A stretch of DNA of 38,522 bases from Bacillus sp. MUM 116 (GCF_001866655.1 NZ_MLYR01000035.1:1-38522); one strand, 5' to 3'. Positions 17,202 through 25,672 are shown, numbered from the stretch's first letter. Made by a program: numbers and translations. The notes: generated from the sequence alone by a model not told the origin.

Positions 17202-17468
17202 TTAACCATCCTTTCTGTCGGGGCCTTTGTCGGGGTCTCCGTCACGTTCTATCGACTCTAACGACTTTTTTTCTGAAATTTCCTCTTTTCTTTTATTATA
17301 AAGGTATTTGGAGAATAACACGGTGTCGAGGATCGCTTTATGAAACGTCTCCTGTTCATAGGCTTTCATAAGAGAAACTTTGGCTGATTTGGAATTTTGT
17401 TCAATAAACCATATCTCTCCATCTTGATCAACCCCAAAATCAATACCAATTTCTCCGAATTGCCCATT
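17202..17468 (-). pseudogene. YheC/YheD-type ATP-grasp protein, C-terminal remnant
   Basis: An 88-codon open stretch beginning NGQFGEIGIDFGVDQDGEIW, continuing FIEQNSKSAKVSLMKAYEQE and ending in an acidic tail. This is the C-terminal ATP-grasp core of YheC/YheD endospore coat-associated proteins, including the Asp and Asn that bind magnesium. The N-terminal 300 or so residues are missing. The break at 17468 coincides with the start of IS66-like sequence on the other strand. Confidence 0.8.
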
Positions 17469-17470
17469 TT

Positions 17471-17740
17471 AAAGCTAGAGCTCAAATACAAACAAAGTGG
17501 TGTGCAGATTATGAACTAAATATCCATCAATTCAGGTTTTGGTGGAGGAAATTTAACTTGTCTAAAATGAATCGATCCAGAAATTCATTCAATTCAAATT
17601 GGCAGTCAATTGATATTGATAATTTGGAAACTAGGAATACTTTACCCATAATAGTCGGAGATATCGCCATTGAAGTAAAGCCTGGGTATGATCAGACCCT
17701 TTTTCTTGATGTCATAAAGAAGCTGAAATCTTTATACTAA
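17471..17740 (+). pseudogene. IS66 TnpA accessory protein remnant
   Basis: A 5'-truncated frame reading QTKWCADYELNIHQFRFWWR, later PIIVGDIAIEVKPGYDQTLF and ending LKSLY. This is the pattern of IS66 TnpA (WC....HQFxYW and the GDxxIEVxPGFD C-terminus). It lacks the N-terminal helix-turn-helix and starts exactly where the ATP-grasp remnant ends. Confidence 0.75.
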
Positions 17741-17907
17741 ATGAAGCAACCGTAGATCGTGTCTACCTAGCAAGAGGTAGTACAGATTTACGGCAATCCA
17801 TTGATGGACTAGCTGCCCTGTTAAAAGAAGAATTTGATTTAGATTCTTTTTCCCCAATCAAAACTTTGGGATGTAGCATGGAACTGAGGATAAAAGAGTA
17901 TCGATAA
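17734..17907 (+). pseudogene. IS66 TnpB remnant
   Basis: The frame overlaps the TnpA end as in intact IS66 elements and reads LNEATVDRVYLARGSTDLRQ and SIDGLAALLKEEFDLDSFSP, the start of TnpB (Orf2). The expected ATG has become ATA. After DSFSP the typical CNRKRDKIK continuation is lost. No TnpC transposase follows. Confidence 0.85.
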
Positions 17908-18030
17908 AAGATTTGTTAACCTTCTTAAATTTGGTCGAGAATTAAGCCCCTATCAACAGGAACGTCTCTTTTTGACACTCAAAAATATCGTTAAATCTAA
18001 GAATGCAGCCAAATGTAATAGTACAAAGGA

Positions 18031-18182
18031 ATGGTTGAAAAATATCATTCTAAACATGCAGGAATGAAAAATGCGATAGACTTGTATCGTTGTCAAAATT
18101 ATACTGTTAAGGAGATAACAGAAATAACCAATGTTCCAGATCAGCTTTATATCGTGCTTTAAATGAAGAAGAACAAAATTAA
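18031..18182 (+). pseudogene. Serine resolvase C-terminal HTH remnant
   Basis: The frame reads HSKHAGMKNAIDLYRCQNYT, then VKEITEITNV, and after a one-base deletion RSALYRALNEEEQN. This is the resolvase-type helix-turn-helix at the C-terminus of Tn3-linked serine recombinases. The catalytic domain is missing. It may stem from the same transposon as the Tn3-like fragment at 10989. Confidence 0.7.
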
Positions 18183-18226
18183 TTTGGTGGTCTTTGAACC
18201 AAATGGAGACTTAGAAGGAATATAAA

Positions 18227-18632
18227 ATAGGTAGTAGACGATCATGCAATTAATAGTTTGATAACATGGTTTGAAATTAAAAATGAAAAATTAAAAACAG
18301 AATGGAAAAGTGGACAGTATGAAAACATTTCTAACTACCGTTTTAAATCGGATGGAAAACAGCGTGTTAAAGGCATTTACAACATTCAAAGTGTAAATAA
18401 TTATCATAGCCGTTTGAAACGCTGAATTGACCGCTTTAATGGTGTAGCGACTAAGTATCTACATCATTACCTTGCTTGGGTCCGTTACTTAGATAGCAAG
18501 GAATATGAGAACACAATATCAAATACGAAAAATATGCTTGTTGTTTCTTGCCTGTTTACAGTAAATGAGACAAACACCAATCTTCGCAAAGCAATATTTA
18601 CCTCTAAACAAAAAAATTTGAAACATAATTAG
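18227..18632 (+). pseudogene. IS1595-family transposase C-terminal remnant
   Basis: An open stretch of about 134 codons broken by one TGA (at the position of a normal TGG). It reads YHSRLKR, stop, IDRFNGVATKYLHHYLAWVR, then YLDSKEYENT, the typical end of IS1595 (ISSha1-type) transposases. The N-terminal zinc ribbon and most of the DDE domain are missing. It ends 21 bases before the GNAT gene. Confidence 0.75.
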
Positions 18633-18653
18633 GAAAATTGCAAGGAGAATAAA

Positions 18654-19127
18654 ATGGAAATTAGAAAGTTTCATATCTCTGATATTAGTCAGATTGTCAT
18701 CTTGTTCTATGAAACAGTTCATTCTTTAAATAAAAAAGATTATACTCAAGAACAACTCGATTCGTGGGCATCTAAAGATGATGAAGCGTTTAGATTGGAG
18801 TCTTGGAAAGATTCTATGAGTAACAATATTACATATGTTGCCCTAATCAACGACAGAATCGTTGGATTTTCTGATATGACTCTAAAAGGATATTTGGATA
18901 GATTGTATGTTCACAAAGATTTTCAAGGTCAAGGGGTTGCTTCATCTTTAATAACTGTTCTTGAAATTGAGGCAAGAAAATTGGGTCTTACTAAGCTGGA
19001 TATTGATGCAAGTATCACTGCAAAATCATTTTTTGAGCATCACGGATACCAATTAGTTCAGACACAGTGTGTGATACGAAAGGGTATTAAGTTATTTAAC
19101 TTCAAGATGATTAAAGTGTTTCATTAA
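18654..19127 (+). CDS. GNAT family N-acetyltransferase
   Basis: A 157-residue single GNAT domain. The acetyl-CoA pyrophosphate-binding loop is seen in DRLYVHKDFQGQGVASSLI (about 82-100; Q/R-x-x-G-x-G/A), and the C-terminal strand-helix in FFEHHGYQLVQTQ. The length and RKFHISD start match YafP-type acetyltransferases. CAAGGAG precedes the ATG. It is a lone gene after IS remnants, so it may have come with them. The acceptor is unknown. Confidence 0.9.
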   Translation: MEIRKFHISDISQIVILFYETVHSLNKKDYTQEQLDSWASKDDEAFRLESWKDSMSNNITYVALINDRIVGFSDMTLKGYLDRLYVHKDFQGQGVASSLITVLEIEARKLGLTKLDIDASITAKSFFEHHGYQLVQTQCVIRKGIKLFNFKMIKVFH

Positions 19128-19193
19128 CGCCTTTTATAAAGGCGTAATTCTTTGGTCGAAAATCAACAATGAAATAAAACAAAGCCAAAGTGA

Positions 19194-19219
19194 AAAAAGG
19201 CCCGATAAAGGGCCTTTTT
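19194..19219. terminator. Bidirectional terminator
   Basis: AAAAAGGCCC (19194-19203), loop GATAAA, GGGCCTTTTT (19210-19219). A-rich and T-rich flanks suit both strands: the GNAT gene on one side, the YjcZ gene on the other. Confidence 0.9.
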
Positions 19220-19240
19220 CCTAATCTATCCATCTTATTT

Positions 19241-19330
19241 CTAATAGTACATCATAAATGATGCACCAACAATGATAAGAAGGATGAACAATACTACGAT
19301 TAACGCAAAACTATTTCCTACTCCGTCCAT
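19241..19330 (-). CDS. YjcZ family sporulation micro-protein
   Basis: A 29-residue protein beginning [20 protein letters not shown], then VGASFMMYY. It is a one-helix membrane peptide with the [15 protein letters not shown] core of the YjcZ family, small proteins made in sporulating Bacillus. GGAGG is correctly spaced upstream. A second YjcZ gene lies just upstream in the same direction, and two more lie about 750 bases further on the other strand. Confidence 0.85.
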   Translation of the reverse strand: MDGVGNSFALIVVLFILLIIVGASFMMYY

Positions 19331-19383
19331 TTATAACACCTCCAGCCATAATGATTCTTACCGCTAGAACGTGTATTGGTTTA

Positions 19384-19497
19384 TTAATAAACAAAAGCAG
19401 TACCAACAATAATTAAAAGGATAAATAATACTACGATTAAAACAAATGTACTGCCTCCGTAACCGTACCCACCGTAGCTACAGCCTCCAAAGCACAT
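19384..19497 (-). CDS. YjcZ family sporulation micro-protein
   Basis: A 37-residue protein with a cysteine- and glycine/tyrosine-rich head ([16 protein letters not shown]) and the hydrophobic [16 protein letters not shown] core ending AFVY. An AGGTGG-type ribosome site is upstream. Same family as its neighbours; the cysteine-rich head suggests disulfide or coat association, an inference only. Confidence 0.85.
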   Translation of the reverse strand: MCFGGCSYGGYGYGGSTFVLIVVLFILLIIVGTAFVY

Positions 19498-20084
19498 ACT
19501 TATCACCACCTGTTAGATTGTACGAAATAAATAATTCCCTATGTATCATATTTCATAAGACAAGATTCGCTTGGACAAATATCATATTGATAAGGAAAAA
19601 TATACGATTTGCCTATAAATGCAAAGAAACGTCTGCTTTATAGGCAAACGTTCTTTATATCCAAGAAGGTAATGTATAATATGATTGGTTTTACGCTGGT
19701 GTACTAATAATATATGTACAAGATAATGAAATGGAATGGACAAGTGCTGATTTATAACGAATTAATTCTTGGTCGGTTCTAAAAAATTCCTCCAAATAAG
19801 ACTTAGCCGATTGGGAACTCAAGTTAAACTGATGCATAGTCTAGAGTGTATCCGAACAGCCAAAGTCTTGCTTAGCACATAGACTTGTTAAAGGTAGTCT
19901 CAATCACAGGAAGCCCCTAGTAGGGCTTTTTGTATTTATTAATCCTTTCGACTTAATAAAAGGCTACACTAAGCATGGCAAAGGGAGACAACCTTAGGAA
20001 AATGGCTTTAATTGCAGATAGTGCCCACCCCTTTTTTTGTTTTTTACATATTTTATAAGTAACAGCTGAAAGGAGGTTATGTAT
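19498..20084. other. Gap with a strong inverted repeat and a terminator
   Basis: TTTGCCTATAAA (19608-19619) is perfectly repeated inverted at 19637-19648. The loop AAAGAAACGT also nearly complements the ACGTTCTTT just after it, so two alternative hairpins are possible. A terminator (AAGCCC 19911-19916, GGGCTT 19923-19928, then T residues) occurs with no recognisable gene before it. An AAAGGAGG at 20069 belongs to the next gene. Confidence 0.55.
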
Positions 20085-20195
20085 ATGTCTGATGGTGTAG
20101 GTTTCGCAGGTGGTGGCTTTGCCTTACTCGTTGTTTTGTTTATCCTTCTTATTATTGTAGGAACTGCCTTTGTGGGTGGCTGTGGTTTTGTTTAA
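20085..20195 (+). CDS. YjcZ family sporulation micro-protein
   Basis: A 36-residue protein with MSDGVGFAGGGFALLVVLFI as its start and a GGCGFV end after the membrane helix. AAAGGAGG precedes the ATG at ideal spacing. It is followed after 36 bases by another member, probably in one transcript ended at 20412-20438. Confidence 0.85.
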   Translation: MSDGVGFAGGGFALLVVLFILLIIVGTAFVGGCGFV

Positions 20196-20231
20196 AAAAT
20201 AACCTATTCCTTATTGAAAGGAGGATGTATT

Positions 20232-20399
20232 ATGGATGGTTACGGAGGTTTCGGTGGTTGTGGTGGCTTTGGTGGCTTCGGTGGTTGTGGTTGCCCCGGA
20301 TTTGGCTACGGAGGTGGCTTTTGCGGAGGCAACCCATTCGTTTTAATCGTAGTATTATTTATCCTGTTAATTATCGTTGGAGCAGCCTGTTTTTACTAA
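20232..20399 (+). CDS. YjcZ family sporulation protein, Gly-rich
   Basis: A 55-residue protein. The head is made of GGFGGCGG-type repeats rich in glycine and cysteine (about 1-35); the tail is the [17 protein letters not shown] helix. The true start is ATG 20232, since AAAGGAGG lies directly before it and an upstream in-frame TTG would overlap that site. It is the second gene of a YjcZ pair. Confidence 0.85.
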   Translation: MDGYGGFGGCGGFGGFGGCGCPGFGYGGGFCGGNPFVLIVVLFILLIIVGAACFY

Positions 20400-20411
20400 T
20401 TTAAATTCTCG

Positions 20412-20438
20412 AAAAAAGTCTTATAAAAAGGCTTTTTT
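20412..20438 (+). terminator. Rho-independent terminator
   Basis: AAAAAAGTC (20412-20420) pairs with GGCTTTTTT (20430-20438), with further T residues. It closes the YjcZ pair. Confidence 0.8.
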
Positions 20439-20953
20439 CTTTTTGCTTAATTTGTTAAATACTCATATGGAATAAAAGGGGAATTAACCTAGCCCTGCCA
20501 TAAAGCCATATTAGGCATATGATGTATAAACCGAAGCCGCCTGTTGCACCTCAGGTGTGTTCTGCCTCCTTATTGAAGAAGAAAAGTTCGGGATTTTCTT
20601 CTTCTTACATAAAATAAAAAATATATTAGTTTCATAACTTATAAGATTTGACACAAACTTTATGATGCAGTATGGTTTTCGGTACCCCAAAAAGCAAAAG
20701 CGCACTTATAGGAACCAAATATAGAAATGTTGATTGTGTATTCTTTAACATCAGTAATAAAGTGATCACTCGTGATTAGACCTATAAAGTGTAATTATTT
20801 TATATAAAGTGAATTATTTATATAATTTACATATAAATGTAAATGTAGGATTTTTTTCTGTTGAATTTAAGGAACATTGGCAGCTTTACAATTCTGTAAT
20901 AAGCTAGTGGAGGATTTTTATTGAAAAAATAGCAAGAAAAAGGAGAGAAAAAA
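20439..20953. other. Gap with hairpin and tandem AT repeat
   Basis: A frame at 20519 (MMYKPKPPVAPQVCSASLL) resembles the start of a proline-rich spore coat protein, but it runs into a perfect 11-bp hairpin, GAAGAAGAAAA (20575-20585) / TTTTCTTCTTC (20594-20604), and ends. At about 20784-20824 two imperfect 19-base tandem units (TAAAGTGTAATTATTTTATA and TAAAGTGAATTATTTATATA) precede the YjgB-like gene and may be regulatory. Confidence 0.45.
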
Positions 20954-21532
20954 ATGGGATTAAAACAGAGATTATCCAAAATTATAGTTGTTACAGCAAT
21001 TGCAGGATTTGTGGGGCTCGGTCTCACTCCTGTTGTTTCTTTCACTGAGAACGCGAATGCAACTACAATTAAAACAGAAAATAGTCAAACCGCAGTAAAG
21101 AATATAAATGAGATTTACAATGCTGCAATTAAAGGTACAATGCCTCGCTTACCAATAAGCCTGAAAATCGGAAAAAATAACCGTACAGATGTTCGGAATC
21201 AGTTTGGTCTTCCTCCTAAAGGTACCACTGGAGAATTTGATTATTATCATGCTGAAATGGGTCATCCAGGGTATGCCTTTGGATATGACAAAAAGGGTGT
21301 GATTTCGGAAATTCGTTATTTCGGAACAAATGTTGAGCGCCAAACCAATTTAGGTTCAATTACAGAAAATAATTTGAAAAAGGAACTGGGTAAACCTAAT
21401 TTTATTAACAAATTTAAAAGTGGTGATATTAAGCAAACGAAGTATACGTATCATGCAGGAGCATATGACCTTGAATTTATTTTTAATAATGTTAAAACCT
21501 TAGATCATGTAAATGTGATTCCAAAATCATAG
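20954..21532 (+). CDS. YjgB family secreted protein (DUF4309)
   Basis: A 192-residue protein with a typical signal peptide (basic start, hydrophobic 9-29, cleavage near ENANA-TT at about 36). The mature part holds a DUF4309 domain: INEIYNAAIKGTMPRLPISL, then KIGKNNRTDVRNQFGLPP and FGYDKKGVISEIRYFG. B. subtilis YjgB, the namesake, has no known biochemical role. AGGAGAG is upstream. It is a lone gene with AT-rich tandem repeats in its upstream region. Confidence 0.85.
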   Translation: MGLKQRLSKIIVVTAIAGFVGLGLTPVVSFTENANATTIKTENSQTAVKNINEIYNAAIKGTMPRLPISLKIGKNNRTDVRNQFGLPPKGTTGEFDYYHAEMGHPGYAFGYDKKGVISEIRYFGTNVERQTNLGSITENNLKKELGKPNFINKFKSGDIKQTKYTYHAGAYDLEFIFNNVKTLDHVNVIPKS

Positions 21533-21615
21533 AGAAAAAGTGTAATTGAATGAAGCAGTATACATTGATTAGGAAGTAAATCTATTCACAATTAATCTCT
21601 AATTTTTTGATAAAA

Positions 21616-21641
21616 GCCCTTCAAAATTTGTTTTGGAGGGC
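21616..21641. terminator. Terminator between convergent genes
   Basis: GCCCTTCAAAA (21616-21626), loop TTTG approx., TTTTGGAGGGC (21631-21641). The T-rich tail is better on the minus strand, so it serves mainly the AraC transcript. Confidence 0.7.
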
Positions 21642-21732
21642 ACTTATCATTACAAGGCTAATAATGACATTTATTTTGCTTCCTTAAAACACGATCTCCG
21701 GAGTCGGGAAACAACAAAGTATTTCCGCCTTT

Positions 21733-21918
21733 TTAGGAATAAATCTTATATTTTTTCAGCTTATAATTGAGGTTTTGTCTTGATATTCCTAGTTGTTCTC
21801 CAGCTTTTGTAATGTTGCTATTGTTGTTTTTCATTGCCTGTTCAATCATGATGCGCTCAAGTTTTTCAATCTGCTCCGGCAGGTTGCATGAAATATGCTG
21901 TGAGGACTTAAGTTCCAT
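21733..21918 (-). pseudogene. Fis-type HTH of a sigma-54 activator (C-terminal remnant)
   Basis: Sixty-one codons ending in EKLERIMIEQAMKNNNSNIT, then KAGEQLGISRQNLNYKLKKY. This is the HTH_8 (Fis) DNA-binding end of bacterial enhancer-binding proteins of the RocR type. The PAS and AAA+ domains are missing. The ATG has no clear ribosome site and lies nine bases after the AraC stop, so read-through translation is possible but unlikely to matter. It may be the relic of the activator for a sigma-54 system such as the promoter at 10784; that link is only an inference. Confidence 0.7.
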
Positions 21919-21927
21919 TATATTTAA

Positions 21928-23178
21928 TTATGTTGATGTATTTTTAGAAGAATGACCATTTTTAAACTGTCTAGGGGTTAACCCTGTGTATTTTTTAAAG
22001 ATTTTTATAAAATAACTTTGATCGTTAAAATTTAGCCATGTGCCGATATCTGAAATCGGATAATTTGTTAAAACTAATAGCTTTTTTGCTTCGTCAACTC
22101 GTTGCTGTTGAATATATTCACTTATTGAGATTCCAACTTCTTTTTTAAATAGTGATGATAAGTAATTTGGACTTAAATGACACATTTGTGCAAGGTCATC
22201 AAGAGTAATTTCGCCATAAAGATTATTATAAATATAATGTTGACAAGCGGTTACTGTTGCAGTGTATTTTTCATTCTTTAATTGGTGGACACGATTGGTA
22301 AAATCGACGATAGCTTCTTCCATTAATCTTAATATTTCTTTTAAGCTTCCTAACTCCTCGAGTTGTTGAATATAAAAGTCACTTAAGGTAAATGCTGTTT
22401 CATCGTTTAATCCGCCTTCAATCGCAGCCCTGCAAACAAGGGCAACTCCAGTTATCATTAAATTTTTTTCACTCCTTAGGCGGCTCCGTTTCGATAACAA
22501 TCCTAATTCTGCCTCCCCGATAATGGAGTAATCAATGACATCCTTAATTTTATCTGTTCGTCCGTTTTTCACATAATCAAGTAAAACCCGTTCATAGGAA
22601 AGATTTGAATGAAAAATGAAATTCCTTCTCCCTTTAGAAAGCTCAAGGTCTGGATTTTCTGTTTCAATTATAACCGGTGTTATCGCTTTATTATGTTGGA
22701 TGAAAGAACTTTTATCTAACTTTTTATGATAAATCAAGTAATAAACCAACAAACTAATTGTCAGCAGTTGTTGATTGTCAATAATGGGGATGGATTGATA
22801 ATATTCAATGAGATTTCTCTTATTCTCGTTTCTTTTAAAATTATCTATCATTTTGGTTATATTCTCTTCAGATATTTCTGAGCTAATGGAAGGTCCAACA
22901 ATAATGGATCCTAAAAAAAGGGATGTTTTTTTTAGATTAACAAAGAAAAAGTTCAAATTTGAATTCGAAAAGAAGATAGGAAAATCATTGGGATCATTTT
23001 CATATGTATAGATGCTGATTTGTTCTTTCAAAGGTGCATAATATGGATTTTTCCGTAGGTCACTTCGCGAAAATTCGTATTCGAATTCACCAAATTGATT
23101 GACATAATAGACGGGTATTTGATGAACTTCGTAAATAAGCTGACAAATATATTGTAAATCTTTTTTGGATATTTCCAT
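21928..23178 (-). CDS. AraC family transcriptional regulator
   Basis: A 416-residue protein. The C-terminal 100 residues form two helix-turn-helix units of the AraC type (ITLDDLAQMCHLSPNYLSSL, then LNFNDQSYFIKIFKKYTGLT and PRQFK). The long N-terminal part (about 1-150, YICQLIYEVHQIPVYYVNQF) looks like a small-molecule sensing domain of the type found in Firmicutes AraC proteins, followed by a helical middle. It is divergent from an SDR dehydrogenase, the probable target. The effector is unknown. Confidence 0.9.
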   Translation of the reverse strand: MEISKKDLQYICQLIYEVHQIPVYYVNQFGEFEYEFSRSDLRKNPYYAPLKEQISIYTYENDPNDFPIFFSNSNLNFFFVNLKKTSLFLGSIIVGPSISSEISEENITKMIDNFKRNENKRNLIEYYQSIPIIDNQQLLTISLLVYYLIYHKKLDKSSFIQHNKAITPVIIETENPDLELSKGRRNFIFHSNLSYERVLLDYVKNGRTDKIKDVIDYSIIGEAELGLLSKRSRLRSEKNLMITGVALVCRAAIEGGLNDETAFTLSDFYIQQLEELGSLKEILRLMEEAIVDFTNRVHQLKNEKYTATVTACQHYIYNNLYGEITLDDLAQMCHLSPNYLSSLFKKEVGISISEYIQQQRVDEAKKLLVLTNYPISDIGTWLNFNDQSYFIKIFKKYTGLTPRQFKNGHSSKNTST

Positions 23179-23335
23179 CTATTTCATATACTCCATTCAA
23201 TTTTTGCTGAAATCGATTCCATTTTTTATTATTCATTAAAAAAATACTATTATCCGTAGAATATTACAATTAATACAAAAATAGAAGCTATAGAATAGGT
23301 GGGGAAGGGGCGACATAAATAAGGAGGAATTGAAC

Positions 23336-24094
23336 ATGGAATTAACAAATAAAATTGCGGTGATTACTGGGGCAGGAAGCGGAATTGGAAGAGCAAGCAG
23401 TCTGAAACTTGCTGCTGAGGGTGCGAAAGTTGTCTTAGTTGATTTCAATAAAGAAACTGGGGAAGAAACATTACAACTTATTCAAGCACAAGGCGGAGAA
23501 GGAATCTTCGTTTCGGCAGATGTATCGAAAAGTGAAGATGTACAAAACTATGTAAATAAAGCAGTAGAAACATATGGACGTATTGATATATTTTTCAATA
23601 ATGCGGGTGTTATTCAAAAGTTTGCTCCTTTCACAACAGTAGAAGAATCCGAATTTGACCGTATTATGGCCATCAATGTAAAAGGAGTCTTCCTTGGAAT
23701 GAAATATGTATTAAAAGTGATGGACAAGCAAGGGAGCGGTTCCATTATTAATACCGCGTCTACTGCAGGAATTCGCCCTGAACATAGTGTAGCTGTATAT
23801 TCTGCAAGCAAACATGCAGTTATTGGTTTAACCAAAGGCGCTGCGTTAGAATATGCAAAAAAAGGAATTCGTATTAATGCACTTTGCCCAGGCGGTGTCC
23901 AAACTGCATTAACAGCTAGTGTTGCTGATCAATTTGAAAAAGGCGGTTACGTTCCAGAAGAGATACCCAATATGAGAATGGGGCGTTATGCAGATCCGAA
24001 AGAACTCGCTGAAATGGTTGCTTTCTTAGCATCGGATAAAGCAAGCTATATGACAGGTTCAATTGCACTTGTCGATGGTGGTTTAACTTTATAG
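23336..24094 (+). CDS. SDR family oxidoreductase
   Basis: A 252-residue classical short-chain dehydrogenase. Motifs: TGAGSGIG (11-18) for the nucleotide, NNAG (88-91), catalytic Ser142, Tyr155 and Lys159 (VYSASK), and the PGG stretch after the sixth strand. Asp36 after the second strand favours NAD over NADP. AAGGAGG at 23321 fits ATG 23336; the upstream TTG would be too close. The gene is divergent from the AraC regulator and is probably controlled by it. The substrate is likely an alcohol or sugar; not determinable. Confidence 0.92.
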   Translation: MELTNKIAVITGAGSGIGRASSLKLAAEGAKVVLVDFNKETGEETLQLIQAQGGEGIFVSADVSKSEDVQNYVNKAVETYGRIDIFFNNAGVIQKFAPFTTVEESEFDRIMAINVKGVFLGMKYVLKVMDKQGSGSIINTASTAGIRPEHSVAVYSASKHAVIGLTKGAALEYAKKGIRINALCPGGVQTALTASVADQFEKGGYVPEEIPNMRMGRYADPKELAEMVAFLASDKASYMTGSIALVDGGLTL

Positions 24095-24437
24095 GCTATA
24101 AAACATAAAGTAGGGTTTTTTAATGAGTAATACCCAGCAAAGAATATTTATAAATGATTTTAGCTCCGCACAAATGTATAAGATGAAGCATTTTGTCAGG
24201 AGCTTAATCTGGAAGCATAGTACTTCCAAAATTCATCGGCTCATAGTTTGCTAAAAAAGTATAGTCCTCCTATTCTTATTTGAGTTTGACTAATCGCCGG
24301 CGGAAAATTGATTAAAGGGCCATAGACATTGCTTTGTCTATGGCCCTTTGTTTTAGATAGTGCATTTTTGCAATATGCCATCCAAGGCAAAGAGTTAGCG
24401 TTTAATGACGCAGTCTCTTTGCTTTTTTATTTTTAGG
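24095..24437. other. Gap with two strong terminators
   Basis: First: AAAGGGCCATAGACA (24314-24328), loop TTGCTT, and a perfect 15-base complement to 24349, then TTTT. Second: GCAAAGAG (24387-24394) with CTCTTTGC (24415-24422), then six T. Neither follows a recognisable gene directly; 24095-24310 shows nothing. Confidence 0.75.
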
Positions 24438-24476
24438 AAAGGCTATTTTCGCATAGATTGTTGTTTTTCGTATAAG
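24438..24476 (-). repeat. Dispersed intergenic repeat 2, diverged inverted copy
   Basis: AAGGCTATTTTCGCATAGAT and TGTTGTTTTTCGTATAAG match the reverse complement of the copies at 1 and 24555 with several changes. With the copy at 24555 it forms a long imperfect inverted repeat around 80 bases. Confidence 0.55.
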
Positions 24477-24554
24477 TTCATCAACCCGTATAACTAGAGG
24501 TTTCGTGGCATCTTTTCGTAAGGACATTTGCGAAAATTGCCTAGAAACTTAGTA

Positions 24555-24604
24555 AATAACCCTTATAAAGGTCCAAAAGCAACAAAGTTTACGAAAAGAG
24601 CCTT
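24555..24604 (+). repeat. Dispersed intergenic repeat 2, copy 2
   Basis: The core GCAACAAAGTTTACGAAAAG and the preceding CCCTTATAAAGGTCCAA are nearly identical to 1-50. It ends just before the ribosome site of the ABC-F pseudogene. Confidence 0.75.
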
Positions 24605-24622
24605 AGGAAAAGAGGAATAAAT

Positions 24623-25183
24623 ATGAGTATACTGGAAGTTAGAAATTTAACACATAGTTTTATAGACAAACATCTATATGATCAAGCAAGTTTTGATTTA
24701 TACAAAGGTGAACATATGGGAATTGTAGGTCAAAATGGTGCAGGAAAAAGTACACTAATTAAAATATTGAAGGGTGAAATCATTCCCGATGGCGGAATGA
24801 TTAAATGGCAATCTGAAATAGTGATTTGACATATTGATCAATATGCAGAAATCACTGGAACCAAAACAATAATGGATTATTTGAAAACGGTTTTTGCAAA
24901 TTTATATGAACTAGAAAAGCAAATAAATGATTTATATTAAGAAATGGCGATTACAGGAATTTATGATCAATTAGAGCAAGCCTCAAAATATCAGGAGAAA
25001 ATGGGAATGAGTAGTTTTTATTCAATTGAAAGTCAAATAGAAAAAGTTGCAAGTGGATTAGGAATAAATACAATGGTCTTCAACCTCCCTATTCAGGAGT
25101 TAAGCGGTGGTCAGAGAGCCAAAGTAATTCTGGCATTTTTATTACTAAAAGTGATAGTAACTAAATCATATGGGAAATCGTGA
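24623..25183 (+). pseudogene. ABC-F type ATPase, truncated with stops
   Basis: It starts properly after AAAAGAGG and reads MSILEVRNLTHSFIDKHLYD, Walker A (GQNGAGKST), then stops at TGA 24829 and again after INDLY, and goes on to the signature LSGGQRAKVILAFLLLKV. It ends before Walker B, and the second ATPase domain is missing. ABC-F proteins protect ribosomes or assist translation. Here two stop codons and the truncation rule out function. Confidence 0.9.
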
Positions 25184-25227
25184 GCACCTTCAAATGTTGT
25201 TAGCTGCACGGTGACATTAAAGTAGCG

Positions 25228-25548
25228 GTGGGTTTTGTGTTCTACCTTCTGTTTGATTTGGAGAAAGACTTGTTTGCAAATACAGATATTAACGCAGTTA
25301 AGGATTCCTACTGGAAAAAAGCATTAAAGTTTTATTCAGAACTTAATGATGAAGGTAAAGAGATACTTTTCAAAGTAATTGAACAACTACAGGTTGATAC
25401 GGTATCCAATGTTTTAGGTATATTTGATGGAATAGTGTCCATTTCAGATGAAGAAATAGAGATAAATATGACCGTTGAAGGGATTGATGAACCACTGAAC
25501 GGTGAGTTACAAGATTTGTTCTTGGAATACGATGAAGAAAATAGGTAG
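25228..25548 (+). pseudogene. 5'-truncated duplicate of the gene at 27435
   Basis: From 25265 to 25567 the DNA matches 27502-27804 with three differences in 303 bases. The first 25 codons of the full-length gene are replaced here by an unrelated GTG-started head (MGFVFYLLFDLEK) with a poor ribosome site. The copy follows directly after the ABC-F remnant. A chimeric protein could be made, but the simplest view is a truncated duplicate. Confidence 0.8.
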
Positions 25549-25549
25549 T

Positions 25550-25623
25550 TCTTCAACTATAGGGTGCAAGAGTTGTAGAAAAAGCTGTCATTGTGGCAGC
25601 TTTTTCGGCAGGCTAGTTGAAAA
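25550..25623 (+). repeat. Palindromic repeat 1, copy C
   Basis: CTTCAACTATAGGGTGC on the left, GGCAGGCTAGTTGAA on the right; TTCAACTA and TAGTTGAA are exact inverted ends. Inside is AAAAAGCTG / CAGCTTTTT, a terminator-like stem. Confidence 0.8.
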
Positions 25624-25639
25624 AGAGTTACGAAAGGGT

Positions 25640-25672
25640 AGCGTTAATCGTAGAAGGATTAACGCTATTTTC
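25640..25672 (+). terminator. Perfect 10-bp hairpin, probable terminator
   Basis: AGCGTTAATC (25640-25649), seven-base loop, GATTAACGCT (25657-25666), then ATTTTCG. Confidence 0.6.

Noticed and set aside
17908..18030. Coding-like stretch FGRELSPYQQERLFLTLKN between IS66 and resolvase relics
   Set aside because: Open but unassignable and without a start; not listed as a separate gene.
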